Below, piece after piece: positions 23,325 through 36,639 of a stretch of DNA of 64,000 nucleotides (its first letter is position 1; each line of letters opens with the position of its first letter). Source of the stretch: Cylicocyclus nassatus (taxonomy: Eukaryota; Nematoda; Chromadorea; Rhabditida; Strongylidae); the NCBI GenBank assembly GCA_958299035.1, contig CATQJL010000001.1, positions 8,796,284-8,860,283 on the forward strand. Direction: 5' to 3'. The notes under the pieces are model-generated. The model was not told the DNA's origin, did no database searches, and saw nothing but the letters and a program-made list of their open reading frames with translations. Position numbers and translations under genes: made by a program.

Positions 23325-26300
23325 CAAGAACACGAGGTCTCGTTAGACGGCAGCGGTTTTCTCCCTACCTGTCACGAAATTTTGCGGAAAGAAAGTCTTT
23401 ACCAAATCTGAAGTTGCATAATATTCAGACTTTTTGCTTGTCCGCCTCCTACTATCACGCCAACTTGTAGGCTAACCTTGAGATTTTCCTTCTTTTAATT
23501 TCACTCTTCTCTACCGCATCGTACCATCTTCCGATGTCTTTTGTTTCTCTGAAATAAATGATTTGCATTATCCGTTCTTCTAGTTCCGGTTGTTGGTGAA
23601 ATCAGTCTGTTTCGACCAATTCAATCATCCTTTATTGCCCATTTGGTGGTTTCGGTCAACCAGTATGTTTACTAGAGCATCAGGTCTAGGAGCTCTAAAT
23701 TGAAAGAATAGCCTATAACGTAGCCTTTACTATAGCCTAGCCTCTTTACTGCTTCCCGCTAGGTTTTTCAACAAAAGCTTCCTTTTCTAAAAAACTAAAA
23801 TTCCAATTTTGCCTTTCTCTTTCTCCTCACTAATTGACTTTCTTTGACTTTTACCTGACTAACTAACTTCAACCTTCCATACAAACTTACTCCAGTAAAC
23901 TTTATAAACCCTCTTCAATACAAGAAATTGCAAGAATTTTTGATTTTGATTGAAAAGTTGGTTCTGTGCTAAGAATGCCATTCTACCACAAAGCAGAGCA
24001 CAAAAAGAAAGCTGACAAATCAGAAAATCACATCTCTTGTAAAAAAAATTTTAAAACTTGTGACATATAGCCAATTTTGCTACAGTTGCATTCGCCGAGT
24101 ACCTTCTTTTTCGACGTTTCCGGGGTATTTCGGAAATTTCCTTTATGTAAAAGATTTTGCCTTAAAAAGTAGTCGCGCCCACTATGATGGGAGGAGTCGC
24201 GTGCATTTTGTTCACTTTGGCTCATCATTGTCCATCATTTTACGACTCTGGTTCAAATATTTAATTCAACTATAAAGAGTCGTTTTTTTGAAAAGTGGAA
24301 AATCCTTTCAAATTTCTTCCCGTCTTCACTGTTTTCATAGCTTGCTAGTCACACACCTTCGGTAACTTTTTACCCAAGCCAAAGACAATAAACGACTTTC
24401 TACAACTTAGCAAGAACTCTTTATGTTCTTTCCTTATGGTTTCAAATATGTTTGTATTTTTAATTCCTCCCCATTTCGTCTGTGCCATCAAACTTCTCGT
24501 ACCTATCTTTGTTTCCCATCAATGTTTGACTTTTTATTCACTGTGGGTCACACCTAGCATCCTTTGCTTTCAAAACAAGCGAATAGTGTAGTAAGCTGTT
24601 GTGTGAAGTCTGCCATTTTGATTCGTGCCAATTTATGTTGAATCAATATTTTTGAGTTTCATTTTAACCCAAAATTTTGGGAATGTCATTGTTTGCCAAT
24701 TCTCGTTTCACGCAAGCCCCCTCTTGGCCTTGTTTGGGCGATGCAAAAAATAGTTTGTCCTTGCGATTACGACCCAATGAACCGATCTCCATTGAATATT
24801 CGCATTTATTCAATTTACACGGTGGTAACTGATCTCGCGCATATCTAAGAAGAAAGTAAACAAAGTGTTGTTGGGGGGGGGGGGTGAAGAGAGGGGAAAT
24901 TTTGCCCGTGTGATCCTCCTTTACCCCGTCATCAAAGGGAAACCTTCTCTAAGAAGTCTGATTTATGGTCTCAGCTGAGCTCCGCCCATTTTGGTGGCAG
25001 AACTGCTATACGCAACCGGAATGTGTCGAAAGACATTGCAATGTGGATCTTCCTTTTTTCAAAAAATGCGATAAAAGAGGAGTTTTCAAAATTTTTTTAG
25101 TGAAGTACAAGGCTTAGGTGAAGGTTTTTTTGCTTTTGTAACTTTTTTTGCGTTTTCTGACAGTAATCTGAAGCCTTATACATATCTTCTCATATAAAAG
25201 CCTTCATATTTATCGTTTTTTCACTCATTAGTTTTTCTTCCTTCCTCAAGTCAGTCCTCAATTATTTCTTTTTATCGCATTCTTATCCCAAGCTTCCTGA
25301 AACTTCCAACTTTTTGGAAAAGACATTATCATTTGGAGGTGTTCCATACATTTTTATTCACATTTGGATAGCCACTCATCTCATTCGTATTTCCTCGCTA
25401 TCAAGAGTAGATTCATACAGTCATTTGATTCTGTGTATTCATTTATTTATTCATTCATTTTTTTCAATTAATTAATCAATCGTTCATATTCATTCTTTTT
25501 TTTGGTCTATCCATCACTCATCTATTCATTTGTTCATTCATTCACTCACTTGTTCATTCATTTATTCATTTATTCATTTCTTCATTTTTGTTAAAATTAC
25601 TCATATGATCCTACCACTAAATGTACTTTTGCCAAAAAATCCTATCTAGCTCTTATTCATCAACTTAGCTACATGTACTATAGATTTGCTCTCATTTTCT
25701 TTTGATCAATTCGTAACAAAGATTTGTTCATTAAAGAAGATCATCCTTTAATTTATTTCATTTATCTTCTCCTTCATTCATCGTTCATCCATTATCATCT
25801 TATACCTGCTCTAGGTGTTTGCAAAAATTCGCTACGAGTAATAAAGATGGATTTTCTTCGACTTTGAATTTTCAAAAAATTCTGCGGAAATTTACCTCTT
25901 CATAATTTTTCTACAATCTTCACCATTTATTATTCCTTCTGTCCCCATTGTAGCGCAAACTCCACGTCTTATTAGTTGCTCTGCAAGGTGCAAATGAAGC
26001 CTCTTTTTCCTCGAAAAAAAAATTGAGCATTCTTCGAATTCTTCAAGAAATCGCTTTTCCAGGTGTATCGCTTCGGTGTTTCGATATTTGTTTCCCATTA
26101 GCCGATCTTTCCCATGTGATAAGTCTTCCGTTCATATTACAACACCACACCTTTGGCTTTTTCGTTGACATATCCAGTTATGAAAGTCGTTGGTGGCGTC
26201 GTTGCCGATCCTTTTCTAATCTCATGGCAGCTTTGGCGATTTTTATCGAGAATTTTCTTCGAGTTTTCTGGTTTTCTGTTCACTATTAACCTATTGATAT

Positions 26301-29300
26301 ACTGTACTTTACCTAAAGGTCCCTAAAATCTTGCGTCATTATCGCGTTGAAGAAGTGCATTTCTTTAGAACTCTCTATACTCTTACATCGTTCTTTGCAG
26401 GTATAACCAACTGTGTGCAACACCGTGTGTGCACGCGCGGCCCCACATTTTCCCACCCCCTAAAACGAATGCTTTTTGGTGAGTTTTTGCTTCGATTCTT
26501 CTCTCATTATACGAGAGGCTTTTATCATCCGAAACGATTGACTGCCATCACTCATCTTCCTCTCACGCATTCTTTTCCGTCTTCATAACCCGGTAATCTG
26601 CGGGGTTTTATATGCGTAGAAGAGACAAATATTTTAGGGTAATAAAATCAAATTCATCATTGCTAAATCGCTTTTGAATTTAAATTTAACCGTATTTTTC
26701 TTCATCGAGCCGCATATGTTAGTCTCCGATGAATCTTGCGTTAAAAATAGAGGAATCAACCGAAAATGTTAGAAGATCTTTCGGAACTATACGTTTTTGT
26801 TATATTTGATTTAAGGTGTACATATACGTTTACAGTGTGTCACGAAGTGGAATTCAAAAATTAAGGTTATTTGTGAACAGCAGTTTTGTAAGAAGAATAC
26901 CGGAAGTGGAACGATGATAAGATTTTATTGTTTATTCGGTTCCATAGGATACATAATTCTAAAGAAAAAGAGAAATACAGAAGATTTTTTCTGAGCATTT
27001 TTGACCGGTCGTCGCGAAATGCCAGCAGTTCTTCTCTGACTTAAGAATATTCGAGAAACACATTATTTTCCCCCGCTCAAATGGAGGATTCTTGTATTTC
27101 CAAGAATATCGATGCAAGACTTATACATAATGCTCCGTAGAAACTCATCTAATAGTGCTTCTGGGAATATCCTAATTCTGTGAGCAACTTTTATTGCTTA
27201 ACAATTTCACATAAGTACTTTCAAACATTAACTAATCATACGTGCTCTTCTCCCTTGGTATTTGGAAGAATTATGTAAAACTAGGGAAGAATTATGTAAA
27301 ACTAAAATAAATAGGCAAAAAATTCAAAATGACCTTTCTGAACTTGTCATAGAATGAAGGAATTCAAGTTTCATAATAGTTTGTGAGAGCTATGAAATAT
27401 TCAATATCTAATTTAATTTATATTTCTCAAACCAATGCCTTTTTTCGGAAACAAGTATGTGCAAAATTAGACCCTACGCTGTTAGTGGTCTTCTTCAATC
27501 CCATGATTATATGTTCTGTTGTAATCATTCCAAATCCCCGTGGTTATTTTACCCGGAAAAGTCTTCCATAGCAGGATGTGGAAAACACCGTCATATCAAA
27601 AATGAGTTCCGATAAAACCTTGTGTGTTCACGGGTTTTTCATGGTGCTTTCGTTACGGAAGAAACCCAAAATGGTGTGATAAGCCCTTGCACGTGAAATG
27701 TGTAATAGTAGTTGCATGGGGGGAGGGGAGGGGGTGGAAACAATGGGGGCAAAGATCCATTCAGCATTTCGCCAAAGTGCGCTATCTAAATTTGGACAGA
27801 GTGAAGGCCGATCAGATCAGCGATTCAGACTGTAAGTTTGAGGCAACGGGGATATCCGAAATTTTTTCAAAAATAGAAATTCTTACGAAAATTGCGACTT
27901 CGTGACATCAAGATATGAAAAATATGGAGCACGTTTTTCTTACCTCACCCACACTCACGATTACCATCGGGCTCCAGTCCTAGCTAGTACCATTCATTTT
28001 GCACTTCCGTGTGTGTGGGGGCAAAAAAAACTTTGAACCTATATGCATCTGAAGAAGACGTGGGCTGCAACACGCACAAGTGCTGGTAGGCCTTCAAGCG
28101 AGTGAAAATCTGATTACGAGAACACCTAAAGACAATTGCATTGCGCACACACTAGACGCTCTCCGAAAATTACGCTCACTGGTCTTAGAACGAGTATGGA
28201 CACCGAGTTGAGTGCTGTTTACGAGCATGTTTCGCATTTGTGTCATTTCCGGGAAGAATCTTCCAGTGGAGTTGTCTTTTTATGGATTTGAAAACAATCT
28301 GCAAGATTAGCTGTCTACCAGCTACAATACTCGCTTACCTAATCATTTATTCATTGTTCACTTCAAATCTCATTTGCATAAGAAAATTCATAACCTTTTT
28401 GACTTCGCTTAGGCTCCGTCTTATTTCATCTATTCCATATTCATTCTTTTTTATTCATTTTTCGACTCTGGATCCAGTGTACTACTCTTAACAAGAATGG
28501 AATTGTGGAATTTCTAACGTATATTTAATCTTGATAGCAAGCTATGGTTTGAAAAACTTTTTTATGCTTTCGAAATCGTTTGACAAACTCTAAAGAAATA
28601 ATTTAATGCATTTTGAGGTCTCACGGCTCTAGGATCTTATTAGCGAACGTAGAAAATGCAAGTGAAAATTCTCGAATTTCCTCTCATTCTATAGCTATCG
28701 ATCTCCATTCAATAATTTTAATTGCTCTATATTCTACACCAGTGCAATTTCCGTTATATCTGCTTTAGATTACGGTAAAAATTATTAACCAATAGCGCCG
28801 AGGGCAGGATGTATCGATTATTGGACTAAGTCCGCACCTCATTAAAATCCACCTGGAAATCTTGGCTCGAGTCGATTCCGCGGAAAAGTCATTTTTTCAG
28901 AACTTTCTTCTATTCTCTCCCTTAGCTTGAGCTTCAATTGATGCTTCAATTGTTTGTTCCCAGCTTTTTATTTTTAGTGTTCTTTCTAAGCTGTACATGG
29001 GAGCACAAGTGCTTGAGCAAAAAAAGGGGGGGGGGGGCAGAAGTTTGTGAATGAAGAAATATAAGCTTAGCCAACTTTGCGAAATTCTTTTGTTCCAAAA
29101 ATAACTTTTACTTTTTAAAATTGATTGCAGGTTATGACAAGTCACTTGCACAATTCTATAACTCATGTTAGATTTCAAAAATTCAGACCAATTTCTGCAG
29201 GAAAGGGGGGGGGAGGAGCAGACTGCAGAAGCTGCTGATCTCTGCGCTTCTTATCACTTGTGTCATCTGCGATTGGGCATAAAATAATATCAGTGTTATT

Positions 29301-29862
29301 GTCATAGAAATGTAGTTAGGGGGCAGGGGGTGGGGAGGCTGACAACGTTTTTGGAATCTCGAGAACTATCGGTTTAAAAGATGTGAACTAAAGTCTAGGC
29401 TAGCTGTGGAGAAATTTGAGAACACGCACTGCCTACAGGAGGAGTGACTGACTCATAGACTTTCTCTTCCTCCTTTTCCCTTTACAGTAGCTTGCAAAAT
29501 TGATTATCGAGCTTTTCAAGCCTTTTTACCAGTTTTGTGACTCAACACATTTAACTATTCGAACGTCTGCAACATTTGGGATCGCTTATCACTAGACCAG
29601 TTGGCGGTCGCAGGCAGAGAACCGAACTTGGCGAACACAGCAGAGAATCTAACAAAAACCGCACCATATCATCTCGCATGTTTGGGCATCCCCCACGTCG
29701 TCTAACCTTCGACGATGGTCATTGAACCCAGTTTGGGGGTGGGGGAAGTCGCATCGCTTTGCTACATCGAAAATGAGTGTAAAATTGAGATCGGGGGAAG
29801 ATAAGAGGAAGATCGGAGACCTGACAGGAGGAGGAAAAACGTCAAAGGGGGGAGGGCAGCTA
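23325..29862. other. Long gene-poor region with low-complexity DNA
   Basis: No exon with family resemblance was found. 25436-25600 is dominated by (TTCA)n / (TTTA)n text. G runs of 12, 12 and 9 occur near 24872, 29026 and 29203. Other open frames are short and T-rich. Confidence 0.45.
25436..25600. repeat. Degenerate (TTCA)n simple repeat
   Basis: Tetranucleotide TTCA / TTTA units recur with interruptions across about 165 bp. Confidence 0.85.
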
Positions 29863-30563
29863 ACAAGGAAACGATACTCAATGTCCGTAGCTTTTTAGAA
29901 CGATATGTATACCATTACACTCGTTTTCGAACGCTGATTCCGAATCTGACTTCCGTTTCTGCTAATCGTTTTTCTGAAAGAAGTTATGGAGGAATTTCGA
30001 TCCAAGTTTGGCCGCTTAAGGGAAGTATGGTCATTGAAATGGCCTCTACAGCGACCACGTTCTGGTCTAATGGTTAGTGCGATAGCCTCATAAGTTAATG
30101 CCGGTATAGGTTCAAACCCTTTGTGTTTTTACTTTTGCATTGCCTCAATTAAGATTGTTCGAGAAAGTTTACTCGAATTATGACCATTGGACACATTTTA
30201 GCGCGAATAGTAGTCATTTTTTCCAAAATTTCACATTTTTTGAAGAGTGAGGGCTTTCACTTAGCTTGAGGATGCGAAAGAAATTAATTGAGGCAACGCA
30301 AAACTGAAAAACACAAAACGACTCGAACCTGCACATGCATCAACTCATGAGGCTATCGTACTAACCACTAGACCACAGCGCACCTCCGGCATTGGCGCTG
30401 CGACAATATCTCACTGGGCAGCCAAACTCCGCGCGATCCATGATAAAATCTTTAAAGCGATTAGCAGAAACGTAAGTAAGATTTGCAATCAGCGTTCCAA
30501 GACGAATGTAATGGTATACATCTCATCACAAAAGGCCACGGACACCGAGTATCGTTCCCTTGT
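29863..30563. mobile_element. ACAAGG foldback family, member 2, with two tRNA-like arms
   Basis: The left end ACAAGGAAACGATACTCA (after TA) is inverted at the right end (ATCGTTCCCTTGT). Arms of roughly 300 bp share 'tctgctaatcgttt', 'aacgctgattcc' and similar text. Each arm carries a tRNA-like stretch: 30058-30118 on the plus strand (A-box-like TGGTCTAATGGTTAGTGC, B-box-like AGGTTCAAACC) and about 30326-30385 on the minus strand (TGGTCTAGTGGTTAGTACG, AGGTTCGAGTC). No cloverleaf with a good acceptor stem forms, so these are not counted as tRNA genes. Confidence 0.8.
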
Positions 30564-30969
30564 AAGATCTTTGCTTTCCATAACGGAAAATGATATACTG
30601 AACGAAAATTGTTAGCGCATTCCAGTCAGCGGTGGTTCTACCTCAATCTGACAGCAAAGGATCTGATAAAGGCGACCAGGGCGAAACAATAGCCGAATAA
30701 ATGCTATAATAATCTTGGTGTTGGCTAAATTAAGCAATTTATCGATATGCCAAGACTTGATGAATGTCGCACATCATAAAGGAACATCGTGCCTTCCTTT
30801 TCTGCTTTGGGACGTAGCAAAAATGTGTAAAACAAAGCTCTACCCAAACTATAAGTACTCCTCTTCTGATTTCTTGCGTTAAAAAATGTTGTATCTTAAC
30901 TGATAACAGAATCAGGAAGGTATATGGGGTATTTTTATAAGTCCATAGCGTTTTCATAAAGTGACGTTA

Positions 30970-31550
30970 TTAAATATGATAGTGTGTTCCGTTGTTGCGC
31001 ACAAACTTCTCCCACATCTTCGTCAGATTCTTAATCGTTTTTTTTTGAAAGTCAGCGGGTCTAGTTCTCAAAAAAGTCGTCTAACCAGCGTCTGAGATGG
31101 TCTCTAGAATCGAAACAAGCACCGTTCATATGATTTCCAGATAGCGGGACAAATGATCTGCTGGGGTGAGGTCTGCAGAGTACATTGAATACTGACGTAC
31201 CTCCCACTCAAATTTGCAGGGAAATATGGGGTTAAGTTTCTTTGTACAGAAACTTATTGGACCTGTTCATTAGCTTTTCTGCAGTAGAGATTCGTTTGGA
31301 CAATGCGGAGTTGGTTTACGTAGGGAGTCGGTATTTTATGATTAACCATTTTGTTCTTGCCCTGGTTTAAATGCAGAACATCTTGCCCGTTCCACTGTAT
31401 TTTTACTTAGGGAACATCCTGTTTGATCCTTGACCTCCTGAAGCATTAAGTTTTTGTTTAACACAAATGGCTCATATCAGCGTCGTGCAAATGTCATCTT
31501 CATGGTCGGCAAGAACCTGTGCAAGCTTCTCTTCGTGAGGTAGAATGAAA
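30970..31550 (-). pseudogene. Mariner transposase pseudogene, C-terminal part
   Basis: Read on the minus strand, the segment contains the SADLTPAD..L region, FDSRDHLRRWLDDFFEN and finally TKMWEKFVRNNGTHYHI followed by TAA at 30970-30972. These correspond to the C-terminal third of mariner transposases (the block after the last catalytic Asp, ending with the W-x-K..NNG-x-Y signature). At least one frameshift (after DDFFEN) and several stop codons break it. The more upstream part, to about 31550, is weaker. Terminal repeats were not located. Confidence 0.8.
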
Positions 31551-31559
31551 GGGAGTCTA

Positions 31560-32558
31560 AACGCTTTTTCTTGCCTTTTACGAATTCCATCTTTGAAAGC
31601 TGAAAAACCGAAATAGATTAACTTTCCGTTTAGATTGACAAGTTCACTCTTAAAGGGCGTAAGCAGGTTGCCTTAGTGATGTGCTTGTCACAAATCAAGC
31701 GCCATCATAGAAATAGGAAATGGACGGAAACGCCACGAACAGATTTAGTGTATGGTTAGACCATATAATATAGCTATATAAAAGCCTAGAGACTATTGCA
31801 TTAATTCACTTGAACTTTTTTTGACGACCCAAGCATACTTTCCATCAGAATCGCCTGATCGCACAAAGCTAATGGACACCTTCTTATCTCCTAAGGAAGT
31901 TCGCAACGATAACTCCATCGCCTACTCTCCAACTACTGCTGTTCGCTGTTATCAGCACTTCCTGGGTTTCCCATGAGTATATCACACCATTTATGGTGTC
32001 GATCAAAGTGGGCATACCTTTTAGCATACATCAGCAAAAAAATTCGGCACTGATTTCGCAGTTGGCGCTTACCTCTGCACTGATGCGTGACCAGGCCATT
32101 GGCAAGATTTTACCGTTTGTCGGTGAGACAAATGGAATCTTCTCAACCATTGGCGGTTCGTTCAATTTTTTTTCACACTCACACTTCGACTGTACAAACA
32201 TGTTTCCTTCAAAACTTCACGCATATTTTTATTCAATGAGCTATGAACACTGCACACATTTCTGAGAAACGTCTTATTGAAGATGACCCGCTGAATAATG
32301 TCAAACTCTTGCATTATTGCATTATAAGGTTCATGTACACCAAAAATTTAATAGCAGAAAGATGAAAGTTTCTATTTACTCTATCCATTTTCGGTGAGAA
32401 ACTCATAAGAAATGGATAAGAAATGCCAGAATTGGTAGCTCCACAGGTAAGACACAAGCAAAAAACGTGTATGGACTCATTCGTACAAAATTTTATTATT
32501 TTGGAAAAAGAAATCATGCATTTTAGCAGTGATTGAAATAATGGAGAATATATAGCCA
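31560..32558. other. Gene-free stretch
   Basis: No coding exon or repeat with clear ends was recognised. Confidence 0.4.
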
Positions 32559-33506
32559 ACTAGCTGGCTTACCCGGCTCCGCCGTATCCGGACCAAACTT
32601 GGCACACATACACTTCGGGCCCCGGCGGGTGTCACAGTCCACTTTTCGTTATCGATCGACGTCGATTTTACCGATTTTTATCGATTTCTTTGCAGAGTTC
32701 ACCTACAGGGCTAGGAGTTGGCACAGGGGGGGAAGTGAGCATGGGGATTCCGAATACAATATTAGTTTTCAGAATTATCGATTACTTTTATTGGTTTTAT
32801 CGATTTTTTGTAAATTTTGACATGCGAGGCTGGGATTTTGCACAGGGGGTAATCGAGCATGTTGATTACGAATACAATATTAGTTTTCAAGATCGTCCAT
32901 TACTTTTATCGATTTTATCGATTTTTTGAAAATTTGAGCTAGGGGGCTGGAATTTGGCACAGGGGTGTAATCGAACATGCTGATCACCCCCCTTGGGGGT
33001 GATCAGCATGCTCGATTACCCCCCTGTGCCAACTCCCAGCCTCCTAGCTCAAACTTTGCAAAAAAATCGATAAAATCGATAAAAGTAATCGATAATCCTG
33101 AAAACCAATATTGTATTCGGAATCCCCATGCTCGATTACCCCCCTGTGCCAACTCCCAGCCCCGTAGCTCAAACTTTGCAAAAAAATCGATAAAATCGAT
33201 AAAAGTAATCGATAATCCTGAAAACCAATATTGTATTCGGAATCCCCATGCTCGATTACCCCCCTGTGCCAACTCCCAGCCCCGTAGGTGAACTCAGCAA
33301 AAAAATCGATAAAAATCGATAAAATCGATATCGATCGATGACGAAAAGTAGCCTATGACACCCGCCGGGGCCCGTAGTGTATGTGTGCCAAGTTTGGTCC
33401 GGATCGGTTCAGAAATGGAATTTTCTATTCGGAACATACGTACACACAGACAGACAGACAGACAGACATACAGACAAACAGACATTCAGCTTTATATATA
33501 AGATGT
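32559..33506. mobile_element. Inverted-duplicated repeat, copy 1 (retroposon-like ends)
   Basis: The element starts 'actagctggcttacccggct' and ends 'ttatatataagatgt'. Much of the left half reappears inverted in the right half, meeting at a palindrome near 32985-33010 (gatcacccc..ggggtgatc). The right end has a (CAGA)n run and TATATATAAG text, as seen at the 3' ends of many non-LTR retroposon-derived repeats; the class is an inference. Two tandem 120-bp units begin near 33049 and 33169. A second copy is at 45983-47271 in the same orientation. Confidence 0.75.
33049..33288. repeat. 120-bp tandem units (2 copies)
   Basis: Two near-identical 120-bp units each contain 'aaaatcgataaaatcgat', 'gtattcggaatccccatgct' and 'ccctgtgccaactcccagcc'. 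All-frame openness gives ~40-residue repeating translations that are not believed to be proteins. Confidence 0.9.
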
Positions 33507-33901
33507 AGGTTTCCCAAGACAAATCTATGTTATTTCAATCTAGGAATATTCTACTATGTCTTATACAGAGAATCTCAAACTACTCATCAAGCATCTCACA
33601 TCTTCCTCATCCTTTTTCCCCCTCCTTCTGACACAGTATTCTTCACAAACAATGCTGTGATTTTGAATTTCCGCACGTTGCATATAGACTGGCATTGCTG
33701 GGAACCTACTCCCTGAACTTACTTCTAGCACAAAGCATTTTCAGTAGTAGAATCAAAATTTGAAGAAGATGCACAAAATCTTGTCGCAATTTATTGGCAT
33801 CATTCATTTTAGTGACACTCGCTACCATACTTATCATACAAGCCAGTTCACAGAGCGGATATAAGATCTGCGTTCAAGTTTAATACACAAAATTTTTCCA
33901 G

Positions 33902-36639
33902 AAGAGCCGATATCTTTGGAAGAGGCGGCGCTGTCAGCGCACGCGATGGCACAGCCTAGCCGCAAAAGTTACGTACACGGCTGTTCCCACATTCCATTAC
34001 TATTCGAGACAGTTGGAGAACGACTACGTAGTGCTGTGGACCAGGTGACCATTCATGCGCTTTGATAGTCAAGGAATCGGTGACAATTTTCTCATCTAGA
34101 CTCCTAACAAGGAATTTGTGATATTCAAACGAGAAAACATCCGTCGCACGTACCTTCAGCTGCTGAAAGACGTAAGCTTGGTTTTGACTAGTTACATGTT
34201 GTTAGCTTGAATGCAGTGTTTAAGGCAGAACGTCTTGCATGTGGTCTTATCCATCTTGGGTTAGAAAAGGGTGATCGTGTTGGCATCTGGGGTCCAAATA
34301 CCTACGAATGGGTCACCACACAGTTCGCTACTGCATTAGGTGGAATGGTGCTGGTAAGCTGTCTCCTGCTCAAAAATTCTAATAGTTAATGGTTAGATAG
34401 TCTGATCGTTTAGGTGAACATCAACCCTTCTTACCAGTCTGAAGAACTCCGGTTCGCTCTCGGAAAAGTAGACATCAAGGCTCTTATTACACCTCCGGGA
34501 TTCAAAAAGTCGAGCTACTATAGAAGTGTCACTGTGAGAAACAATTCTCAAGTTTGTTTTCTTTCTTGAATGACAAGCTTATTTTAGGATGTTATTCCCG
34601 AAATAGAATTAAAGCCTCCAGGCCGAAGTGACATCTCCTCTCCATGTTTTCCAGTTTTTCGACATTTGATCATTTTCGGAAGCGATGACAAGCTTTATCC
34701 GTAAGTGCTGTCATATGAAGTAGAATAGATGAACCTATTCAAATTTCTTTTGTAAGCATAGGCTTTTAGAGGAGCATGGAGATATAGCGACGTCATAAGA
34801 ATGGGCACGGAGGAGGACCGGCTGAAGCTAGCGAAAACAGAACGTGAGATCCAGCCTGATGATCCGATCAATATCCAATACACAAGCGTAAGCTTCCCGT
34901 CCATTTTGCAACTAAAAACGATGCACTGATCTTTAGGGTACGACAGGACAACCAAAAGGTGCCACCCTAACTCATCACAACGTCCTGAACAATGCCTACT
35001 TCGTTGGTATTCGAGCCGGATATCATGAGCAGGTATGGAAGTTTTAGACAGGAACAGTTGTGCATGGTTGCAGATTATACAGTTGTGCATAGACTAGTGA
35101 TTTTCAGAAGACTGTCATCTGCATACCAAATCCACTGTATCACTGTTTTGGATGTGTTATGGGAGTTTTGTCCGCTCTAACTCATCTGCAGACGTGTGTA
35201 TTCCCCGCTCCTAGCTTTGAAGCCCTTGCAGCTCTACAAGCCATCGACGAAGAAAAGTCAGCGACAACCTTTCTTAGCTATCACTTTCAAGAAAAATATG
35301 TTTTTTAGATGCACTTCTCTTTATGGTACTCCCACTATGTTCATAGATATGCTAAATCATCCCGAATATTATAAGTATAATTATGACAGCATTAGATCAG
35401 GTGCGTACATTCATTTTTGAGTACATTTGCTATTCTCCTTGATTGCAACGCATTAAGGATTTATTGCTGGAGCTCCATGTCCAATCACACTTTGTAGACG
35501 TTTGGTTAATGAAATGCACATGACAGATATGCAGGTAAGAAAACTCCCACTTCGAATCTTCAGACTTATCTTTGAGAGAATAGAACCTCGTACTTGAACC
35601 ATTTCTAGGTATGCTACGGCACGACTGAAACATCACCTGTCTCCTTCATGTCTATACGAGATGACCCTCCTGAACAACGAATAAAGAGTGTTGGACATAT
35701 CATGGATCATTTGGAGGTTTGCACGAGCCAAAGCTCCGCTTTTGGAAATATTCGTCCTTACTTTATTCAAATTATAGGCCGCAGTAGTAGACAAGTACGG
35801 TAAAATAGTACCACGAGGTGAGAAGGGCGAAGTGATTGTACGAGGCTATTCCGTTATGCGATGTTACTGGAATAGCGAAGAACAAACAAAAAAAGAAATA
35901 ACCGAGGATAGATGGTATCATACGGGGTATGCAAATAGTTTTACTGATGAGGTTTACCGCTTTTACTTCCCGGTTTAGTGATATCGCTGTTATGCATGAT
36001 AATGGTACGATCTCAATAGTAGGGCGATCTAAGGATATGATTGTTCGTGGAGGAGAAAATATTTATCCTACCGAAGTGGAGCAGTTTCTCTTCAAACATC
36101 CAAAAATTGAAGATGCACATGTGAGATCTACTGTAATAGATTTTTGAACTGTCAACAGTTCTCATCGGTTGGTTTTGAAAAGCTTCGAAATGAACAAACT
36201 GAAAAGTATTAAAAATTACAGGATCAGTAACATATCAATATCTTTTAATCACGAGAAAACTTGAAACTTTGGTAGCTTTGAAATTGTTCGTTTCAAGAAA
36301 TGCAGATGCTTTCAGATAGTTGGTGTTCCTGATGAGCGATACGGTGAATCTGTATGCGCATGGATTCGCTTGCACGAATCTGCTGTTGGAATCGTCACTG
36401 AGGAACAGATCAAGAATTGGTGTAAAGGAAAAGTGAGGACTTATCCATTACACTTCTTCAAAAGAAATTGCACATTTTTTCAGATTGCCCACTTCAAGAT
36501 CCCACGTTACATCCTTTTCAAAAAGGAATACGAATTTCCCTTGACTGTTACGGGAAAAGTGAAAAAGTTTGAGATTCGAGAACAATCGAAGGTCGAGCTC
36601 GGTTTACAGCAGGTCGTGTCGCATTTCCAAGACTTATAA
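33902..36639 (+). CDS. ACSF2: Acyl-CoA synthetase, ACSF2 family (15 exons)
   Basis: ATP-dependent fatty-acid activation: the acid is adenylated and then joined to CoA, probably a medium-chain substrate in mitochondria as for ACSF2. Exons: 33902-34044, 34100-34171, 34217-34353, 34414-34533, 34588-34700, 34770-34887, 34937-35032, 35108-35256, 35309-35400, 35458-35534, 35609-35716, 35778-35926, 35979-36120, 36316-36432 and 36484-36639 (TAA). From the first ATG (33946) this gives about 581 residues; human ACSF2 is 615. Motifs in order: SYVHG near the N-terminus, [15 protein letters not shown]-loop [11 protein letters not shown] (about residue 220), [16 protein letters not shown] (about 360), [16 protein letters not shown] (about 470), and the C-terminal catalytic Lys in [10 protein letters not shown]. 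The first exon may continue an upstream exon with the targeting peptide. The exon 2/3 join is out by one base (see findings); all other joins keep phase. It is flanked on the left by a repeat copy. Confidence 0.96.

Noticed and set aside
30058..30385. tRNA genes in the foldback element (also 39525-39580)
   Set aside because: A and B boxes are present but acceptor and anticodon stems do not pair; treated as tRNA-derived sequence.
33003..33291. Repeating ~40-residue translations (also at 46653-47009)
   Set aside because: They arise from 120-bp tandem units whose length is a multiple of three; open on both strands, so not evidence of a repeat protein.
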